Position numbers and translations under genes: made by a program
Part shown: positions 58,622 through 64,000 of the stretch, in pieces
Position numbering within the stretch: position 1 is the stretch's first letter
Layout of the letters: each line of letters starts with the position of its first letter
NCBI RefSeq assembly: GCF_902833145.1
Contig: NZ_CADFEN010000006.1
Location: 62,001 to 126,000, forward strand
Reading direction: 5' to 3'
Source: Burkholderia sp. BCC0506
GTDB lineage: Bacteria; Pseudomonadota; Gammaproteobacteria; Burkholderiales; Burkholderiaceae
DNA: 64,000 nucleotides
The notes under the pieces: model-generated
Told to the model about the DNA's origin: nothing
What the model saw: the letters and a program-made list of their open reading frames with translations, nothing else
The model's database searches: none

Positions 58622-59158
58622 ATGAACACCACGCCTCCCGCCCGCCGCAGTACCGGCCCCGTCCGCTATCTCGCCGCGGCCGCCGTCGTCGCGGCGATCG
58701 CCGTCGCCGGCTTTTTCGCGTTCAACGGCAAGTCCAGCGTGCCGGACGCGACCTTCACGCTGCTGTCGGGCCAGAAGGTCTCGACCGCCGGCGACCTGAA
58801 GGGCAAGGTCTATCTCGTGAACTTCTGGGCGACGAGCTGCGCGACCTGCATGCAGGAAATGCCGCAGATGGTCGATACCTACAATCGCTTCAAGGGCCAG
58901 GGGCTGGAATTCGTCGCGGTCGCGATGAACTACGACCCGCCGATGTACGTCGCGAACTACGCGCAGACGCGCCAGTTGCCGTTCAAGGTGGCGCTCGACG
59001 ACGGCAGCGTCGCGAAGCAGTTCGGCAACGTGCAGCTCACGCCGACGACCTTCGTCGTCGACAAGGACGGCAAGATCCTGAAGCGCTACGTCGGCGCGCC
59101 GCAGTTCGCGGAACTCGACGCGCTGCTCAAGAAAGCGCTCGACGGCAACGCGGCCTGA
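58622..59158 (+). CDS. TlpA-like periplasmic thioredoxin with a CATC active site
   Basis: A 178-residue membrane-anchored thioredoxin-fold protein. An N-terminal anchor (about 15-34) is followed by a TlpA-type domain with KVYLVNFWATSCATCMQEMPQM. The redox pair is Cys73 and Cys76 with Ala-Thr between them instead of the usual Gly-Pro or Glu-Pro. The cis-proline loop LTPTTFVVDKDG is intact. It probably reduces thiols in the periplasm, for example in cytochrome c maturation, but no partner gene is adjacent. Confidence 0.88.
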   Translation: MNTTPPARRSTGPVRYLAAAAVVAAIAVAGFFAFNGKSSVPDATFTLLSGQKVSTAGDLKGKVYLVNFWATSCATCMQEMPQMVDTYNRFKGQGLEFVAVAMNYDPPMYVANYAQTRQLPFKVALDDGSVAKQFGNVQLTPTTFVVDKDGKILKRYVGAPQFAELDALLKKALDGNAA

Positions 59159-59214
59159 GCGCCGCCAGGCATCGCCAGATCCGGCTCGACGGGCGCGCAT
59201 CGCGCGCTGCCGGC

Positions 59215-59260
59215 AAAAAACGGACCGCATGACCGGGCAACCCGGTTCCGCGGTCCGTTT
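59215..59260. terminator. Bidirectional terminator between the TlpA-like gene and dctD
   Basis: Outer stem 59221-59228 with 59250-59257 (CGGACCGC/GCGGTCCG), extended by A-T pairs, encloses a second hairpin 59232-59237 with 59241-59246. Six A precede it and three T follow, so it can serve both converging genes. Confidence 0.82.
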
Positions 59261-59265
59261 GCTTT

Positions 59266-60627
<1,362 letters not shown>

Positions 60628-60723
60628 TTGCTCCTGACAGGCCGCGCGGCGCTGGTGCGCGCGGCTCTCGTTGATCCCGGCCGTTCGCCGGCCGGGCCTG
60701 CGGCCCAGACGGGCCTGTATACG

Positions 60724-62733
60724 CTAGTGCGAGCCCGCCGGCTCGGACACGGAGTCCGGATGATGCGTGCGGGCGCGCCGCAGCGTCAAGACGAACAGCG
60801 CGCCGCCCGACGGCGCGTTGCGTGCGGTCAGCGCGCCGCCCGCGTCGCTCGCGATCGACGACGAGATCGCGAGGCCGAGCCCGAGCCCGCGCCCCATTTC
60901 CTTGGTCGTGAAGAACGGCTCGAACAGGCGCGGCAGCAGATCGGGCGCGATGCCGGGGCCGTTGTCGCGCACCTCGACCGCGAGCGTCGCGGCCGACACC
61001 GCGATCGTCACCTCGATGGCCGGCGCCGCGACGCCGGCCACCGCGTCGAGCGCGTTGCCGAGCAGGTTGATCAGCACCTGTTCGAGGCGCAGGTCCTCGC
61101 AGCGCGCGACGAGTTCCGGATAGTCGCGCGCCAGGTCGAGCGGCGCGTCGTGCGCGGGCGACACGGTCGCGTCCTGCAACGTCAGCGTCAGCGCGACGCC
61201 GCGCAGGCGCTCGCCGAGCAGCGCCAGCACGCTGCGCAGCGCGCGCACGACGAGTGCCTGCTCGTTGCGCGGCTTCGCGCGGCCGACGAACAGCTTCAAC
61301 TGGTTGGTGATCTTGCCCATCCGCTCGGTGAGCGCGGCGATCGCCTCGAGATTCTCGCGCGCGGCAGCCTGCTCGCCGCGATCGAGCAGCACGCGCGTGT
61401 TGTCCGAGAAGCTGCGCAGCGCCGCGAGCGGCTGGTTCAGTTCATGCGTGATGCCGGCCGCCATCTGGCCGAGCGCGGCGAGCTTGCTCGCCTGGATCAG
61501 TTCGTCGTGCGCGGCGCGCAGCTCCTGCTCCGCGCGGATCCGGTCGCCGACTTCCTTCTGCAATTGCGCGTTCGCCTCCGACAGGTCGGCCGTACGCTCC
61601 TCGACGCGCCGGTTCAGCTCCGCGTACGCTTGCTGCAGCAGCGCGCGGCCGCGGATCATTTCCCGCACGCGGGCGCGGCGCATCCGCCAGTAGAACGCGA
61701 GCAGCGCGACCGACACGAAGCCGAAGCCGGTGACGATCGTCGCGTTGCGCGCATCGGCATCGATCGGCGCGATCGGCGCGAGCGTGACGAGCAGCCAGTC
61801 GGGCTCGCCGATGCGGCGCTTGCTGGCGAGAAAGCGCGGCGCGCGCCGGCCGGCGCCGAGGCGCACGATCTCCGCATCGGCGCCGAGCGTCTGCTCGACG
61901 CGCAGCGGCAGCGGCGTGACCGGTTGCTGCGCGTACTGGCGCGTCTCGTAGATCGATGCGGCCACAGGCCCCGTGAGCGGGCGCAGCGTGTGGTACTTCC
62001 ATGCGGGCACCGACGACAGGAACACGACGCCGTGATCGTCCACGACGACGAGCGGCTCGGACGCGTCGGCGCCCTGGAACCATTCGAGGTTGAGCTTCAC
62101 GACGACGACGCCCGCGATCTTGCCGTCGCGCCACACCGGTTGCGAGATGTAGTAGCCGGGGTCGCGCGAGATCGTGCCGATCCCGAAGAAGCGGCCGACC
62201 TGGCCGTTCATCGCATCGACGAAATACGGGCGGAAACGGTATTCGATCCCGACGAAGCTGTCGGGCGCACGCCAGTTGCTGGCGGCGACGCACAGGCCGT
62301 CCGCGCCGATCACATAGGTGACGGTCGCGTGCGCGTGTTCGTTGAGATCCTCGAGATAGCGGTTGACGCGGGCGGTGTAGTCGCCCCGCTTCGGCTCGGC
62401 GAGCAGCTCCTGCACGTACGGATGGCTGCCGAGCAGGTAGGGCAGCGATTCGTAGCGGTCGAGCGTGCTCTTGAGCGCGTTGGTGGTGCGCTCGACGCGC
62501 ACCGCGGCATTGCGCTGCAGCTCGGCGACGCCGCGCTGCCAGGTGATCGTCCACGTGAGCGCGCACGCCGCGACGAGCGCGGCGGCAAGCACGACGAGGA
62601 TGAGCAGGCGGCGCGTCACGGTCGAGGCTTCCTGGCGATGCGGATCGCCTATTGTGTCATAGGCCTCCGTCTCGATGCCCCGGCCGCCGCGGGCCGCACG
62701 GCCGGCGGACGGCGCCGCCGCCTGCTCGTTCAT
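60724..62733 (-). CDS. dctB: C4-dicarboxylate sensor histidine kinase DctB
   Basis: Membrane sensor for succinate, fumarate and malate. The 669-residue protein has a first helix (about 41-61) and a periplasmic double-Cache domain (about 65-335) with ESLPYLLGSHPYVQELL and WRAPDSFVGIEYRFRPYF, which line the dicarboxylate site in DctB. A second helix and a coiled coil follow, then the kinase core with the phospho-His in MAAGITHELNQPLAALRSF. The ATP-binding G boxes are DNGPGI and GRGLGLGLAIS. An alternative GTG start at 62619 with AGGAAG upstream would drop a non-conserved 38-residue leader. It lies 4 bases after dctA. Confidence 0.94.
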   Translation of the reverse strand: MNEQAAAPSAGRAARGGRGIETEAYDTIGDPHRQEASTVTRRLLILVVLAAALVAACALTWTITWQRGVAELQRNAAVRVERTTNALKSTLDRYESLPYLLGSHPYVQELLAEPKRGDYTARVNRYLEDLNEHAHATVTYVIGADGLCVAASNWRAPDSFVGIEYRFRPYFVDAMNGQVGRFFGIGTISRDPGYYISQPVWRDGKIAGVVVVKLNLEWFQGADASEPLVVVDDHGVVFLSSVPAWKYHTLRPLTGPVAASIYETRQYAQQPVTPLPLRVEQTLGADAEIVRLGAGRRAPRFLASKRRIGEPDWLLVTLAPIAPIDADARNATIVTGFGFVSVALLAFYWRMRRARVREMIRGRALLQQAYAELNRRVEERTADLSEANAQLQKEVGDRIRAEQELRAAHDELIQASKLAALGQMAAGITHELNQPLAALRSFSDNTRVLLDRGEQAAARENLEAIAALTERMGKITNQLKLFVGRAKPRNEQALVVRALRSVLALLGERLRGVALTLTLQDATVSPAHDAPLDLARDYPELVARCEDLRLEQVLINLLGNALDAVAGVAAPAIEVTIAVSAATLAVEVRDNGPGIAPDLLPRLFEPFFTTKEMGRGLGLGLAISSSIASDAGGALTARNAPSGGALFVLTLRRARTHHPDSVSEPAGSH

Positions 62734-62737
62734 CGCG

Positions 62738-64000
62738 TCAGACGCCGGCCGTCTCGGTCGGCGCGACTTCGCTGCCGCCCTTCATTGCCTGGCGCAGCTT
62801 GTTGCGGTCGAGCTCCTTCTCCCACGCCGACACGACGACGGTCGCCACGCCGTTGCCGACGATGTTGGTCAGCGCGCGGCATTCGCTCATGAAGCGGTCG
62901 ATGCCGAGGATCAGCACCATGCCCGACAGCGGGATCGTCGGCACCACCGCCAGCGTCGCGGCGAGCGTGATGAAGCCCGCGCCGGTCACGCCGCTCGCGC
63001 CCTTCGACGTCAGCATCGCGACGGCCAGCAGCGTGAGCTGCTGCATCCACGTGAGCTCGATGTTGGTCGCCTGCGCGATGAACAGCACGGCCATCGTCAT
63101 GTAGATGTTGGTGCCGTCGAGGTTGAACGAGTAGCCGGTCGGCACGACGAGGCCGACGACCGAACGCGAGCAGCCGGCCTTCTCGAGCTTTTCCATCAGC
63201 TGCGGCAGCGCGGCTTCCGACGAGCTCGTGCCGAGCACGATCAGCAGCTCTTCCTTGATGTACGACACGAAGCGGATGATCGAGAAGCCGGTGAAGCGCG
63301 CGATCGCGCCGAGCACGACCAGCACGAACACGACCGACGTCAGGTAGAACGTGCCGATCAGCTTGAGCAGCGGCACCAGCGAGCCGACGCCGTACTTGCC
63401 GATCGTGAACGCCATCGCGCCGAACGCGCCGATCGGCGCCAGCTTCGTGACGATGTGCACGATGCCGAACAGCACGCGCGTCAGGCCGTCGATGAAGTCG
63501 GTCACGACCTTGCCGCGCTCGCCGAGGTGCGCGAGCACGCTGCCGAACAGCAGCGCGATCAGCAGGATCTGCAGGATTTCGCCCTGCGCGAACGCATCGA
63601 CCATCGTGTTCGGGATGATGTGCATCAGGAAGTCGACCGTCGACTGCCCGTGCGCCTTCGCCGCGTACGACGCGACGGCCTTGCCGTCGAGCGTCGCCGG
63701 ATCGATGTTGAAGCCGACGCCCGGACGCAGCAGGTGCGTGGCCGCGAGGCCGAGCAGCAGCGCGAAGGTCGACACGATCTCGAAGTACAGCAGCGCCTTG
63801 CCGCCGACGCGGCCGACCTTCTTCATGTCCTCCATGCCGGCGATGCCGGTGACGACCGTACAGAAGATGATCGGGCCGATCACCATCTTGATCAGCTTGA
63901 TGAAGCCGTCGCCGAGCGGTTTCATGTCGGTGGCGATCGACGGGTAGAAGTGGCCGAGGATCACGCCGACGATGATGGCGAAGATCACCTGCACATAGAG
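62738..64000 (-). CDS. dctA: C4-dicarboxylate transporter DctA (5' end outside the window)
   Basis: Cation-coupled importer of succinate, fumarate and malate. At least 420 residues are visible; the frame is open to the right edge (L-Y-V-Q-V-I-F), so only a few N-terminal residues are missing. Conserved parts are [42 protein letters not shown], the serine-rich hairpin [19 protein letters not shown], and the binding helix [25 protein letters not shown]. It is the first gene of dctA-dctB-dctD; its promoter lies outside. Confidence 0.96.
   Translation of the reverse strand, partial: LYVQVIFAIIVGVILGHFYPSIATDMKPLGDGFIKLIKMVIGPIIFCTVVTGIAGMEDMKKVGRVGGKALLYFEIVSTFALLLGLAATHLLRPGVGFNIDPATLDGKAVASYAAKAHGQSTVDFLMHIIPNTMVDAFAQGEILQILLIALLFGSVLAHLGERGKVVTDFIDGLTRVLFGIVHIVTKLAPIGAFGAMAFTIGKYGVGSLVPLLKLIGTFYLTSVVFVLVVLGAIARFTGFSIIRFVSYIKEELLIVLGTSSSEAALPQLMEKLEKAGCSRSVVGLVVPTGYSFNLDGTNIYMTMAVLFIAQATNIELTWMQQLTLLAVAMLTSKGASGVTGAGFITLAATLAVVPTIPLSGMVLILGIDRFMSECRALTNIVGNGVATVVVSAWEKELDRNKLRQAMKGGSEVAPTETAGV

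Overview
The window looks like a housekeeping stretch of the main chromosome of a Burkholderia, most likely of the B. cepacia complex. This rests on the very high GC content, strong GC3 bias, protein sequences of Burkholderiales type, and the mix of genes: an aa3 oxidase gene set with Betaproteobacterial accessory proteins, a chimeric GlcNAc PTS, an imuA-imuB-dnaE2 mutasome, and separate PtsI/PtsH/Man-type IIA genes. I see no tRNA, rRNA, IS element, prophage, attachment site or CRISPR array. No gene has obviously foreign codon use.

Layout. (1) 1-1.1 kb: rpoH (sigma-32) behind a perfect CIRCE operator. (2) 1.4-4.7 kb: cytochrome bd operon cydP-cydA-cydB-cydX with FNR/Anr-like palindromes upstream. 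(3) 4.7-15.4 kb: chitobiose/N-acetylglucosamine block. It has secreted hexosaminidase nahA facing nagE (PTS IICB), nagF (IIA-HPr-EI fusion), an SIS-type deaminase, nagA and the regulator nagR, with shared TGGTAT-type operator motifs. (4) 15.6-20.9 kb: SOS mutasome imuA-imuB-dnaE2 behind a perfect LexA box. (5) 21.1-27.8 kb: an ABC importer of unknown substrate, a small four-cysteine secreted protein, an orphan MetQ, a chemoreceptor and a YciI protein. (6) 28.0-37.9 kb: the aa3 cytochrome c oxidase set (ctaC, ctaD, ctaG, ctaE, surf1, ctaA, ctaB, a Sco protein and small assembly proteins). Its subunit II is a COX2-cytochrome c-OmpA fusion. (7) 38-47.5 kb: DUF2244 protein, BioC-like methyltransferase, comF, trmL, macro-domain protein, gpsA-secB-grxC-rhodanese, gpmA, carboxy-terminal protease and a MoeB/ThiF protein. 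(8) 47.6-52.9 kb: ptsI, ptsH, Man-type IIA, gshB and gshA. (9) 53-55.4 kb: amtB-glnK behind a near-consensus sigma-54 promoter, then ubiK. (10) 55.7-64 kb: a 17-bp tandem repeat, comM/yifB, an intergenic region with three DnaA-box-like sites, a lipoprotein, a TlpA-like protein with a CATC active site, and the dctA-dctB-dctD C4-dicarboxylate module, with dctA cut by the window edge.

How the parts fit. Two complete PTS phosphorelays lie within 40 kb: a sugar-dedicated one (NagF to NagE) and a presumably regulatory one (PtsI to PtsH to Man-type IIA). The two terminal oxidase gene sets, bd and aa3, cover low- and high-oxygen respiration. I did not find a clearly new multi-gene system. The best leads are regulatory sites and domain architectures: CIRCE at rpoH, the promoter-overlapping NagR palindrome, the degenerate second IIB domain of NagE, the OmpA tail on subunit II, the DnaA-box cluster and the 17-bp repeat.
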